Positions 1 to 8,750 of a stretch of 64,000 bases of DNA are shown here, one piece after another. The position numbers and the translations under genes are program-made. The stretch is from Hyphomicrobiales bacterium (lineage in GTDB: Bacteria; Pseudomonadota; Alphaproteobacteria; Rhizobiales; Rhizobiaceae): contig UBQW01000037.1 in the NCBI GenBank assembly GCA_900467745.1, positions 124,001-188,000 on the forward strand, written 5' to 3'. The notes beneath the pieces are model-generated. The model was not told the origin of the DNA, searched no databases, and saw only the letters and a program-made list of their open reading frames with translations. Numbering within the stretch: position 1 is the stretch's first letter; the number at the start of each line of letters is the position of its first letter.

Positions 1-1858
1 CGGTGATCGTCTTGCGGTCGGTAAGGTCGCGCGTCTGCGCCACCATCGACATGGTCAGGTGCTCCTCGATCAGCCAGACCACGGTGTCCGTCTGCTTGTG
101 CGACAGGCCGAAACGGGCGCAGAGCTTGCGGGCGACGCGAGCGCCGGCGATCGAGTGGTCTTCCTGGCGGCCCTTGGCGACGTCGTGCAGCAGCACTGCG
201 ACATAGAGCGCCTCGCGATCCTCGATCCCGGGCATCATCTTGTTGGCGAGCGGGTGCAGCTCTTCGGCCTTGCCCTTGTCGATCTCCGAGAGCACATCGA
301 CGCTGCGCAGCAGATGCTCATCGACCGTGTAGTGGTGATACATGTTGAACTGCATCATCGCGACGATCTTGCCGAACTCGGGAATGAAGCGGCCGAGCAC
401 GCCGGCCTCGTTCATACGCCGCAGGATCAGCGCCGGGTCGCGCTTCGAGGTCAGGATCGAGAGGAACAGCCGGTTGGCTTCCTCGCTCTCGCGCACGCTG
501 TTGTCGATCAGGCTGAGCGAGCGCGTCACGCGCTTCAGCGCATCCGGATGGAATTCGAGCCCGTTGATATCGGCCACATGGAAGAGCCGGATGATGTTGA
601 CGGGATCGCGCTTGAACACGTCGGGGCTTGCGAGCGCGATGCGGCCGCGATCCTCCATGAAGTCGGTGCTGCCGGCGATCTTGCGGGTGCGGTGGGTGAA
701 GCGGCTGAGCACGCCCGAAAGCCCCGGCGTCGATTTCGCCTGCTGGTCCTCGAGTGCCGCGCAAAGGATGCGCGTGAGGTCGCCGACGTCCTTGGCCACA
801 AGGAAGTAGTGCTTCATGAAGCGCTCGACGGCCGAAAGGCCGGGGCGCGAATGATAGTCGAGTGCTGCCGCGATCTCACGCTGGATGTCGAAGGAGAGCC
901 GTTCCTCGGCCCTGTTGGTGAGGAAGTGCATATGGCAGCGCACCGCCCAGAGGAAGTCGTCGGCCTTCTCGAACAGGCGATATTCGTGCTTGGAGAGAAC
1001 GCCGAGCGCCACCAGTTCGGCGGTATCGCGCACGTGGTAGTAATATTTGGAGATCCAGAACAGCGTGTGCAGGTCGCGCAGCCCGCCCTTGCCCTCTTTC
1101 ACGTTCGGCTCGACGAGATAGCGCGTGTCGCCCGCCTTGCGGTGGCGCTCGTCGCGTTCGGCAAGCTTGGCGGCGATGAATTCGGGGCCGGTGCCGGTGA
1201 CGATCTCCTTGTCGAAGCGGGCTTCCAGCTCGGTTTCGAGCGAGCGAAGGCCGCAGATGTAGCGCATCTCAAGGATCGCCGTGCGGATCGTCATGTCGGA
1301 CTTTGACAGCGCGATGCACTCTTCGACGGTGCGCGTGGCGTGGCCGACCTTGAAGCCCATGTCCCACAGCATGTAGAGGATGAACTCGACCGCCTTGTGC
1401 GTCTCTTCCGCCGGCTTCGGCTGGAATAGGAAGAGCAGGTCGATATCCGAGCCCGGCGCCAGCGTGTCGCGGCCATAACCGCCGACGGCGGTGACCGAGA
1501 ACTTGTCCTTCTGCTTCGGGAAGACGTGGTCGGTGGAAAATTCGTAGAGAACGGTGATGATCTGGTCCTGCAGCCAGGAAATCCGCCGCGCGCATTTCAG
1601 GCCGCTGCCGTCGGCGGACAGCAGTTCGCGCGCCTTGTTGCGCCCATCCGTGCTGGCCTTCTTGAAGATACCGAGCAGATCGGAGCGCATCGCGTCCGGC
1701 CGGTTCTTGTTGGCCTCCACCACGGCGTCGCACTGCTTGCGCAGATAGTCGGTGTCGAGAATGTCGGAGAAATCGATATCGTTCGTCGGCGCCATGCGCT
1801 GGGCGGCTTCCTGTTCGCGCGGCGCGGCCATCTGCTGCGCCTCTCGTTTCGTCTGCAT
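1..1858 (-). CDS. glnD: GlnD, bifunctional uridylyltransferase/uridylyl-removing enzyme (3' end cut by window)
   Basis: N-terminal 619 residues of the PII uridylyltransferase, the primary nitrogen sensor that adds UMP to or removes it from PII proteins (GlnB/GlnK) according to glutamine. The nucleotidyltransferase motif is visible as GGYGRDTLAPGSDIDLLF, with the metal-binding aspartates near D138 and D140. Further on come the GPEFIAAKLAERDERHRKAG and VEPNVKEGKGGLRDLHTLFW blocks typical of the family. The reading frame runs off the left edge in the HD hydrolase region, so the HD C-terminus and ACT domains lie outside. The ATG at 1858 is chosen because an in-frame stop lies just upstream and AGAGG precedes it. 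It lies downstream of mutS and the small gene at 1969 on the same strand. Confidence 0.95.
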   Translation of the reverse strand, partial: MQTKREAQQMAAPREQEAAQRMAPTNDIDFSDILDTDYLRKQCDAVVEANKNRPDAMRSDLLGIFKKASTDGRNKARELLSADGSGLKCARRISWLQDQIITVLYEFSTDHVFPKQKDKFSVTAVGGYGRDTLAPGSDIDLLFLFQPKPAEETHKAVEFILYMLWDMGFKVGHATRTVEECIALSKSDMTIRTAILEMRYICGLRSLETELEARFDKEIVTGTGPEFIAAKLAERDERHRKAGDTRYLVEPNVKEGKGGLRDLHTLFWISKYYYHVRDTAELVALGVLSKHEYRLFEKADDFLWAVRCHMHFLTNRAEERLSFDIQREIAAALDYHSRPGLSAVERFMKHYFLVAKDVGDLTRILCAALEDQQAKSTPGLSGVLSRFTHRTRKIAGSTDFMEDRGRIALASPDVFKRDPVNIIRLFHVADINGLEFHPDALKRVTRSLSLIDNSVRESEEANRLFLSILTSKRDPALILRRMNEAGVLGRFIPEFGKIVAMMQFNMYHHYTVDEHLLRSVDVLSEIDKGKAEELHPLANKMMPGIEDREALYVAVLLHDVAKGRQEDHSIAGARVARKLCARFGLSHKQTDTVVWLIEEHLTMSMVAQTRDLTDRKTIT

Positions 1859-1968
1859 GCGCTATAGCCTCTTTGCCCGCAATTTGACACGGGCTTTCAT
1901 ACTGCAAGAACCTTTAATTTTGGCGAAAAGGTGATCGTGCGCAGAGACGGCGTGCGACGCGGCCTAGC

Positions 1969-2244
1969 TCAGGCGGCGATCTGCTCGTTCACGGAATAGA
2001 GCACCTTGCGGTTTTCGCTGGCGATCTCTTCGAGCATCTCCCTGTCGCATTCGCGGTAGCCCGCTTTGGCGATGGATGCCGTCAGATCCGATATGCGCGA
2101 GCAGCAGGCAATGATCTGCAGCAGTCCGAAGGGTGACGCCCAGCCACGTGGATTGCCGTGTTCGTCGGCAAGCCGAAGCGCCTCGATCGCCGTGAAGATA
2201 TTGGCGAGCAGCTGTGTTTCGCGAAGCAGGCGGTCCATGAACAT
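1969..2244 (-). CDS. Small uncharacterised protein between mutS and glnD
   Basis: 91-residue acidic, soluble, probably helical protein with no signal peptide or membrane segment and no domain I recognise. Its ATG follows the mutS stop by only 4 bases and is preceded by an AGGGG ribosome site. It is therefore probably co-translated with mutS and reads toward glnD. A second in-frame ATG two codons later (2238) is an alternative start. The body carries one Cys-Cys pair (IIACCSRI) near residue 46. The close spacing supports a real gene; function unknown. Confidence 0.65.
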   Translation of the reverse strand: MFMDRLLRETQLLANIFTAIEALRLADEHGNPRGWASPFGLLQIIACCSRISDLTASIAKAGYRECDREMLEEIASENRKVLYSVNEQIAA

Positions 2245-2248
2245 GCGC

Positions 2249-4981
2249 CTACCCCTGCTTCAGCTTCTTCTTGAGGTCGTAGAGCGCGTCCAGCGCCTCG
2301 CGCGGCGTCATGTCGTCGAGGCTCATGTTCTTCAAGGCTTCGTCGACCTTCGAAGGCCCGCGCGCCACATCCTCGCGCCGCACCGCCACCTGGAACAGCG
2401 GCAGGTCGTCGATCAGCTGGCTCGCCGGGTTCTTGCGGTCGGCGTCTTCTAGCCGCGTCAGCACATCACGGGCGCGGGCAACGACGGAGGCGGGCAGCCC
2501 GGCAAGCCGCGCCACCTGGATACCGTAGGAGCGGTCGGCGGCACCGGGGCCGACTTCGTGCAGGAAGATCACATCGCCGTCCCATTCCTTCACGCGCATC
2601 GTCGCATTGGAAAGCCGCGCCAGCTTCTCTGACAGCACGGTCAGCTCGTGGAAATGCGTGGCGAACAGCCCGCGGCAGCGGTTGGCCTCATGCAGATGCT
2701 CGACCGATGCCCAGGCGATCGACAGGCCGTCGAAGGTCGCCGTGCCACGCCCGATCTCGTCGAGGATGACGAGCGACCGGCTGGTCGCCTGGTTGAGGAT
2801 CGCTGCGGTCTCCACCATCTCGACCATGAAGGTCGAGCGCCCACGCGCCAGGTCGTCGGAAGCGCCGACGCGCGAAAACAGCCGGTCGACGATGCCGATA
2901 TGCGCAGACGTCGCCGGCACGAAGCAGCCCATCTGCGCGAGGATGGCGATCAGCGCGTTCTGGCGCAGGAAGGTCGATTTGCCGCCCATGTTCGGGCCGG
3001 TCAGAAGCCAGATCGCGCCATCCTTGCCGTCTCCCTCGGGCGAGAGGTCGCAATTATTGGCAACGAAGGGGCCGGTGGATTGGCGGCGCAGCGCCTGCTC
3101 GACCACGGGATGCCGCCCACCCTCGATGGCAAACATGGTGGAACCATCGACCAGCGGCCGGCAATAGGCCTGCTCGTCGGCCAGCAGTGCGAGGCCCGCG
3201 GCGACGTCGATAATGGCAAGCGCCCGCGCGCCGGCCTTGATGGTTTCGGCCTCGGCGACGACAGCCGCGCTCATGCGGTCGAAAGCGGCAAGCTCGATCG
3301 ACAGCGCCTGATCGGCGGCATTGGCGATGCGGCTTTCGAGATCGGCAAGCTCGGTGGTGGTGAAGCGCATGGCGTTCGCCATCGTCTGGCGATGGATGAA
3401 CCGCGCCTTGGCCTCCGGCGTGTCGGTCATCGGCCCGGCATTGCCCGCCGTCACCTCGATGAAATAGCCGAGCACATTGTTGTGCTTGATCTTCAGCGAC
3501 TTGATGCCGGTCTCGTCGGCATATTGCAGCTGCAGCCCGGCGATCACCCGGCGCGACTGGTCGCGCAGCGCCCGCACCTCGTCCAACTCTGCATTGGCGC
3601 CGTCACGCAGGAAACCGCCATCGCGCTTCAAAAGCGGCAGTTCGTCGCCGAGTGTTTCGCTGAGAAGTGCCGCCACCTGCTGCGGCAAGGCGATGAGGCC
3701 CGCCAGCGCATCCGCCAGTTCCTCGGGCAGCATCGCGGTTTCCAAGAGCCGCGCCACGTCGGTGGCGGCATTCAGCCCCTGCCGGATCGCCGCCAGATCA
3801 CGCGGTCCGCCGCGCTCGAGCGCCAGCCGTGACAGCGCGCGCGGCATGTCGGGCACGTGTTTGAGGAGATCGCGCAGGTCGCCCGAGAGCGAGGGCTCCT
3901 CGATCAGGAAGCCGATCGAATCCAGCCGTTCGTTGATGCGCGCGGGATCGGTCAGCGGCGACATCAGGCGTTCGGCGAGCAACCGCGCGCCACCGCCGGT
4001 CACGGTGCGGTCGATAGCTTTCAGCAGTGATCCGTTGCGATCGCCGGAAAGCGTGCGCGCAAGTTCGAGATTGGCGCGCGTCGCCGGGTCGATGAAGAGT
4101 GTCGAGGCAGCGCTTTCGCGCTCCGGCTTGCCGAGCGGCGGGCGTTCGGCGATCTGCGTCTTCTCGACATAGGCGACAGCCGCTGCCGCTGCCGCGAGTT
4201 CCGAGCGCGAGAAGGTGCCGAAGCCATCGAGCGTCGAGACGCCGAAATAGCGCGCGATCCGGCCCTCGGCCGTGGCGCTGTCGAACAGCACGGATGGCTG
4301 CGGCACGGCGGTGCGACCGAGCACGTCGAACACCGGCTTCAGCTCCGGATCATGGAACATCGTATCCGGCACGATCAGCTCGCGCGGATCGATCCGCAAG
4401 ATATCGGCAAGCAGCCGCGATGCCTCGGTCTCCGCCAGGCGGAAAACGCCGGTGGAAATATCGATCCACGCAAGCGCCATCAACGGCTCGGATGCGCCGC
4501 GAATGCGGGTCAGCGCCATCAGATAATTCGATTCCGAAGGCGAAAGCAGCTTCTCTTCGGTGATCGTTCCCGGCGTCACCAGGCGCACGACGTCGCGCTT
4601 GACCACCGACTTGCTGCCGCGCTTCTTGGCCTCAGCCGGGTCCTCGACCTGCTCGCAGACCGCCACGCGGAAACCGAGTCCAATGAGCTTCTGCAGATAG
4701 TCGTCGGCCGCATGAACCGGCACGCCGCACATCGGGATATCCTGGCCCATGTGCTGGCCGCGCTTCGTCAGCGTGATCCCGAGCGCGCGCGATGCGTCGA
4801 GCGCGTCTTCGAAGAACAGCTCGTAGAAATCGCCCATGCGGTAGAACAAAAGCGAATCCGGATTGTTCGCCTTGATCTCGATGAACTGCTCCATCATCGG
4901 CGTGGCCGAGGCGCGGCTCTCTTCCGTTGCAAGCTCGGCAGCCGAAAAGGCTTCGTGTCTCAAGGTCATTCGATCGTTCAC
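2249..4981 (-). CDS. mutS: DNA mismatch repair ATPase MutS
   Basis: 910-residue MutS, which recognises base mismatches and small loops and recruits MutL. The mismatch-reading Phe-x-Glu is in GDFYELFFEDA (F52, E54). The connector and lever domains follow. The ABC-type ATPase has Walker A GPNMGGKST near residues 661-669, Walker B VILDEIGRGTATFDG near 735-750, and the signature helix STFMVEMVETA. Length is slightly above the E. coli protein (853) because of an extended N-terminus of about 25 residues. It is divergent from tme across a 292-base gap; glnD lies downstream on the same strand, an order known from Sinorhizobium. Confidence 0.97.
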   Translation of the reverse strand: MNDRMTLRHEAFSAAELATEESRASATPMMEQFIEIKANNPDSLLFYRMGDFYELFFEDALDASRALGITLTKRGQHMGQDIPMCGVPVHAADDYLQKLIGLGFRVAVCEQVEDPAEAKKRGSKSVVKRDVVRLVTPGTITEEKLLSPSESNYLMALTRIRGASEPLMALAWIDISTGVFRLAETEASRLLADILRIDPRELIVPDTMFHDPELKPVFDVLGRTAVPQPSVLFDSATAEGRIARYFGVSTLDGFGTFSRSELAAAAAAVAYVEKTQIAERPPLGKPERESAASTLFIDPATRANLELARTLSGDRNGSLLKAIDRTVTGGGARLLAERLMSPLTDPARINERLDSIGFLIEEPSLSGDLRDLLKHVPDMPRALSRLALERGGPRDLAAIRQGLNAATDVARLLETAMLPEELADALAGLIALPQQVAALLSETLGDELPLLKRDGGFLRDGANAELDEVRALRDQSRRVIAGLQLQYADETGIKSLKIKHNNVLGYFIEVTAGNAGPMTDTPEAKARFIHRQTMANAMRFTTTELADLESRIANAADQALSIELAAFDRMSAAVVAEAETIKAGARALAIIDVAAGLALLADEQAYCRPLVDGSTMFAIEGGRHPVVEQALRRQSTGPFVANNCDLSPEGDGKDGAIWLLTGPNMGGKSTFLRQNALIAILAQMGCFVPATSAHIGIVDRLFSRVGASDDLARGRSTFMVEMVETAAILNQATSRSLVILDEIGRGTATFDGLSIAWASVEHLHEANRCRGLFATHFHELTVLSEKLARLSNATMRVKEWDGDVIFLHEVGPGAADRSYGIQVARLAGLPASVVARARDVLTRLEDADRKNPASQLIDDLPLFQVAVRREDVARGPSKVDEALKNMSLDDMTPREALDALYDLKKKLKQG

Positions 4982-5273
4982 GGAGTGGGCTTTTCCCTAA
5001 AAAACAGGGTGCCACCCTAGCGAAGCGCGGCTATAGAAGACAACAGCTATCGGGAAATGGGAGCCGTTAGCCCACAGGAGGATTGAGGGAGATAGTTGTA
5101 GAGCCGCAAGGTCAGGAACCCCTTGGAAGGGCGCCTGTCAGTTCCACCGGATATTTTAATCGATTGTAGCCGTACGGCTTTTTCGCAAGGCGTCGTGTCA
5201 GCCCCAAACAGCGTGTCTATAGAGGGTCGACTAGCGCAATCGAAGGCCGGTTGTCAGGAGATTTGGAGGAGAT

Positions 5274-7556
5274 ATGCCCGACATGAACAGCAAGCAGCGC
5301 CCCGCCAACGGCATTACCGACAAGGAAGCGCTCGACTTCCATTCGCAGGGAAAACCCGGCAAGCTCGAGGTCAACCCGACCAAGCCGATGGCCACGCAGC
5401 GGGATCTCTCGCTTGCCTATTCGCCGGGCGTCGCCGTTCCGGTCAAAGCCATCGCTGCCGATCCCGCCACCGCCTATGATTATACCTCGCGCGGCAACAT
5501 GGTGGCGGTCATCTCAAACGGCACCGCCATCCTCGGCCTCGGCAATCTTGGCGCACTGGCGTCGAAGCCCGTCATGGAAGGCAAGTCGGTCCTCTTCAAG
5601 CGCTTCGCCGATGTCGACAGCATCGACCTTGAGGTCGATACGGAAAATGTCGACGAGTTTATCAACTGCGTCCGCTTTCTCGGTCCCTCCTTCGGCGGCA
5701 TCAATCTGGAAGACATCAAGGCGCCGGACTGTTTCATCATCGAGAGCCGCCTGCGCGAGCTCATGGACATTCCGGTTTTCCACGATGACCAGCACGGCAC
5801 CGCGATCATCGCCGCCGCCGGCCTCATCAACGCGCTGGAGCTGACCGGCCGCGACTTGAAGACCACGAAGCTGGTCTGCAACGGCGCGGGTGCGGCCGCG
5901 ATCGCCTGCGTCGAGCTCATCAAGGCCATGGGCTTCGCGCCCGAGAATATCGTGCTCTGCGACACCAAGGGCGTCATCTACCAGGGCCGCACCGAAGGCA
6001 TGAACCAGTGGAAATCGGCGCATGCGGTCAAGACCAAGGCGCGCACGCTGGAAGAAGCGATGAAGGGCGCCGATGTCGTCTTCGGCCTGTCGCAGAAGGC
6101 CGCTTTCTCCGAGAAGATGATCCTGTCGATGGCCGACCGCCCGATCATCTTCGCCATGGCCAATCCCGATCCCGAGATCACGCCGGAAGAGGTCGCGCGC
6201 ATCCGCGACGACGCCATCATGGCGACCGGCCGCTCGGATTATCCGAACCAGGTCAACAACGTGCTGGGCTTCCCCTATATCTTCCGCGGCGCGCTGGATG
6301 TCCGCGCCACGACGATCAACGACGATATGAAGATCGCGGCCGTCCGGGCGCTGGCGAGCCTTGCCCGCGAGGATGTTCCCGACGACGTCGCCGCCGCCTA
6401 TCAGGGCAACCGCCCGCGCTTCGGGCCGCAATATATCATCCCGGTCCCCTTCGATCCGCGCCTGATTTCAGCAATCCCCGTGGCCGTCGCTGAGGCCGCC
6501 ATGGAAAGCGGCGTCGCCCGCAAGCCGATACCCGACATGGCCGCCTACGCCCGCGAACTGTCGGCGCGTCGCGATCCGATCGCCTCGACGCTGGCGAGCC
6601 TCTATGAGCGCGTTCGTCGCCATCCCAAGCGCGTGGTCTTCGCCGAGGCCGAGGAGGAGCAGGTCATGCGCGCCGCACTCTCCTACGCTAACCAGCAGCT
6701 CGGCACCGCCATCCTGCTTGGCCGCGAGGACCTGATCCATGCGACCGCTGAACGCGCCGGCATCGATCTCAACCGCCCCGGCCTCGAGATCGTCAACGCC
6801 CGCATCTCCAACCGGGTGGAAGCCTATATCGACTATCTCTACGCGCGCTTGCAGCGCAAAGGCTATCTGCACCGCGATGCCCAGCGCCTGATCCACAACG
6901 ACCGCAACCACTTCGCGGCCTGCATGGTGGCGCTCGGCGATGCCGACGGCATGGTGACGGGCATCACCCGCAACTACTCGACCGCGCTTGAGGATGTTCG
7001 CCGCTGCATCGACGAGAAGCCCGGCCACCGGGTGATCGGCGTGTCGATCGCGCTCTGCCGCGGCCGCACCGTCTTCGTCGCCGACACCGCGGTCCACGAC
7101 ATGCCGTCGGCCGAGGAGCTGGCCGATATCGCCGTCGAGGCCGCCGGCTTCGCGCGCCGCATGGGCTACAATCCCCGCGTCGCCATGCTCGCCTACTCGA
7201 CCTTTGGCCACCCCTCGGGCGAGCGCTCCGAGCGCGTCCGCGAAGCCGTCGCCATCCTCGACCGCCGCCATGTGGATTTCGAGTATGACGGCGAGATGGC
7301 GGCTGATGTGGCGCTGAACCGCAAGGCGATGGAGCAATACCCCTTCTGCCGCCTGTCGGGCCCGGCCAACGTGCTGGTCATGCCGGCGTTCCACTCGGCC
7401 TCGATCTCCACCAAGATGCTGCAGGAACTCGGCGGCTCGACCGTCATCGGCCCCATCCTCGTCGGCGTCGACAAGGCGGTGCAGATCACCTCGATGGGGG
7501 CGAAGGACAGCGACATCGTGAACATGGCCGCGATTGCGGCTTATACGGGGTCGTGA
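5274..7556 (+). CDS. tme: NADP-dependent malic enzyme with C-terminal phosphotransacetylase-like domain
   Basis: 760-residue fusion typical of rhizobia. The malic enzyme domain (about 1-430) decarboxylates malate to pyruvate; a phosphate acetyltransferase-like domain (about 440-760) follows and is thought to be regulatory. Seen directly: SLAYSPGVAVPV with the probable catalytic Tyr49, the metal site in FHDDQHGTAI, and the NAD(P)-fold VCNGAGAAAIACVELI. In the second half, LAYSTFGHPSG and ANVLVMPAFHSAS are PTA hallmarks. The neighbourhood glnD-mutS-tme-olsB matches Sinorhizobium, where this copy is the NADP-dependent Tme rather than the NAD-dependent Dme; cofactor choice is inferred from synteny only. 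GGAGGAGAT lies just before the ATG. Confidence 0.9.
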   Translation: MPDMNSKQRPANGITDKEALDFHSQGKPGKLEVNPTKPMATQRDLSLAYSPGVAVPVKAIAADPATAYDYTSRGNMVAVISNGTAILGLGNLGALASKPVMEGKSVLFKRFADVDSIDLEVDTENVDEFINCVRFLGPSFGGINLEDIKAPDCFIIESRLRELMDIPVFHDDQHGTAIIAAAGLINALELTGRDLKTTKLVCNGAGAAAIACVELIKAMGFAPENIVLCDTKGVIYQGRTEGMNQWKSAHAVKTKARTLEEAMKGADVVFGLSQKAAFSEKMILSMADRPIIFAMANPDPEITPEEVARIRDDAIMATGRSDYPNQVNNVLGFPYIFRGALDVRATTINDDMKIAAVRALASLAREDVPDDVAAAYQGNRPRFGPQYIIPVPFDPRLISAIPVAVAEAAMESGVARKPIPDMAAYARELSARRDPIASTLASLYERVRRHPKRVVFAEAEEEQVMRAALSYANQQLGTAILLGREDLIHATAERAGIDLNRPGLEIVNARISNRVEAYIDYLYARLQRKGYLHRDAQRLIHNDRNHFAACMVALGDADGMVTGITRNYSTALEDVRRCIDEKPGHRVIGVSIALCRGRTVFVADTAVHDMPSAEELADIAVEAAGFARRMGYNPRVAMLAYSTFGHPSGERSERVREAVAILDRRHVDFEYDGEMAADVALNRKAMEQYPFCRLSGPANVLVMPAFHSASISTKMLQELGGSTVIGPILVGVDKAVQITSMGAKDSDIVNMAAIAAYTGS

Positions 7557-7594
7557 GGTGATAATTGGGTGAGGTGGTTATGGGTGAGGTGGTG

Positions 7595-7732
7595 CCGTGT
7601 GGCCCCCTCATCTGGCTGCCGCCATCTTCTCCCCGCTGGGGAGAAGGGATGTGTAGCGGGCCGCTCGCGCCAACCTCCCCTTCGCCCCAGCGGGGAGAAG
7701 GTGCCCGAAGGGCGGATGAGGGGGCTACACGG
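7595..7732. repeat. RIME-like palindromic intergenic element
   Basis: 138-bp mosaic palindrome between tme and olsB. The outer arms (7595-7612 and 7715-7732) pair over 18 bp with one mismatch. Two inner hairpins are present: 7626-7646 (9-bp stem, GCT loop) and 7679-7701 (9 of 10 bp paired, AGC loop). This architecture matches the rhizobium-specific intergenic mosaic elements (RIME). No coding potential is apparent; as RNA it could also act as a 3' end for the two converging genes. Confidence 0.8.
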
Positions 7733-7765
7733 TAAAACGCCTAAGACGGCGAATTACAACAGCAA

Positions 7766-8641
7766 TCAGCTGGCAAACCGCCCAGCATCAGCACCGTAAT
7801 AATTCACATACCGATCCGAAATGCTCGCGATCGGAAGAACGATCAGCACATCCGTCGTGTTGAACGCCTTGTCGACAACCGCGGTGGAGCCGACCATGGC
7901 GCCGAGGCGCAGGTAGCCCTTGATCAGCGGCGGCAGCGCCATCAGTGCGCGCTTCGGATTGACGGCCTCGACCGGCATCAGGTCCATGTCGCGGGCGAGA
8001 TGCGGCAGCGCGTCGACGGCCCACTCGTCCTTGGCCGCGACGTTGTGGCGCAGGAAGGAGAGCGCCAGCGCATGCTGTTCCGGGTGAATGCCGGGGAAGG
8101 AGGCGCAGCCGAACATCGCGCTCATGCCGTGCTTCAGCGCATAGGCCCAGTTGCCCTGCCAGAGAAGCTCAACGATGCGCTTGGTGCGGTAGTCCGGCAG
8201 CACGCAGGAGCGGCCGAGTTCCATGAAACGCTTATCCGGATGGCGCGCGATCAGCGTGTCGATGTCGAATTCGGAAGCCGAGTAAAAGCCGCCATTGGCC
8301 ATCGCCACATCCTGCCGCAGCAGGCGGTAAGTACCGACGATCTGATCCTCGCTGTCGCCCTCGATCGAGCGATCAAGCACTAGAAGGTGGTCGCAAAAGT
8401 CGTCGTAGGCGTCGAAATCCCGCTTGCGGCGCATCGCTTCCGCGGGCAATTCGGCCTTCATCTCGTCCACGAAAACACGGTAGCGGACGGACTGCGCGGC
8501 ATCGATTTCGCCAGGCGTACGGGCAAGGCGGGTCTCGAGATTGCCGATCCGGCCGAACACGTCGCTCTCGATCTGTTCGGCTTTCCGCGCAGGGGGAAGA
8601 GCCTCGACGAGGGTGTCACGGTTGCAGATATCTACGGACAT
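7766..8641 (-). CDS. olsB: OlsB, ornithine N-acyltransferase (lyso-ornithine lipid synthase)
   Basis: 291-residue GNAT-fold acyltransferase that transfers a 3-hydroxyacyl group from acyl-ACP to ornithine, the first step of ornithine lipid synthesis, a phosphorus-free membrane lipid of rhizobia. Family blocks seen: VRYRVFVDEM, VGTYRLLRQDVA, FMELGRSCVLPDYR and ALPPLIKGYLRLGA. The frame extends 19 codons upstream to a TTG at 8698, but the ATG at 8641 gives the usual rhizobial length and is preferred. It lies next to tme, as in Sinorhizobium. The OlsA acyltransferase partner is not in the window. Confidence 0.9.
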   Translation of the reverse strand: MSVDICNRDTLVEALPPARKAEQIESDVFGRIGNLETRLARTPGEIDAAQSVRYRVFVDEMKAELPAEAMRRKRDFDAYDDFCDHLLVLDRSIEGDSEDQIVGTYRLLRQDVAMANGGFYSASEFDIDTLIARHPDKRFMELGRSCVLPDYRTKRIVELLWQGNWAYALKHGMSAMFGCASFPGIHPEQHALALSFLRHNVAAKDEWAVDALPHLARDMDLMPVEAVNPKRALMALPPLIKGYLRLGAMVGSTAVVDKAFNTTDVLIVLPIASISDRYVNYYGADAGRFAS

Positions 8642-8750
8642 GACGAATCTTTCATTGCCGGCTTTAGGACGCCATAAAACACTTATATGCGACAGCAAAG
8701 TGACATTTTAAACCCCCAGATACGCAAGAAACACATGGGTGGCGGTGGAG

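Noticed and set aside
59..1306. A 415-codon plus-strand frame at the left edge
   Set aside because: It lies opposite glnD, whose nucleotidyltransferase motifs read cleanly on the minus strand.
4982..5273. A regulatory RNA or riboswitch in the mutS-tme gap
   Set aside because: No stable conserved structure could be recognised; only the GGAGGAGAT site before tme is clear.
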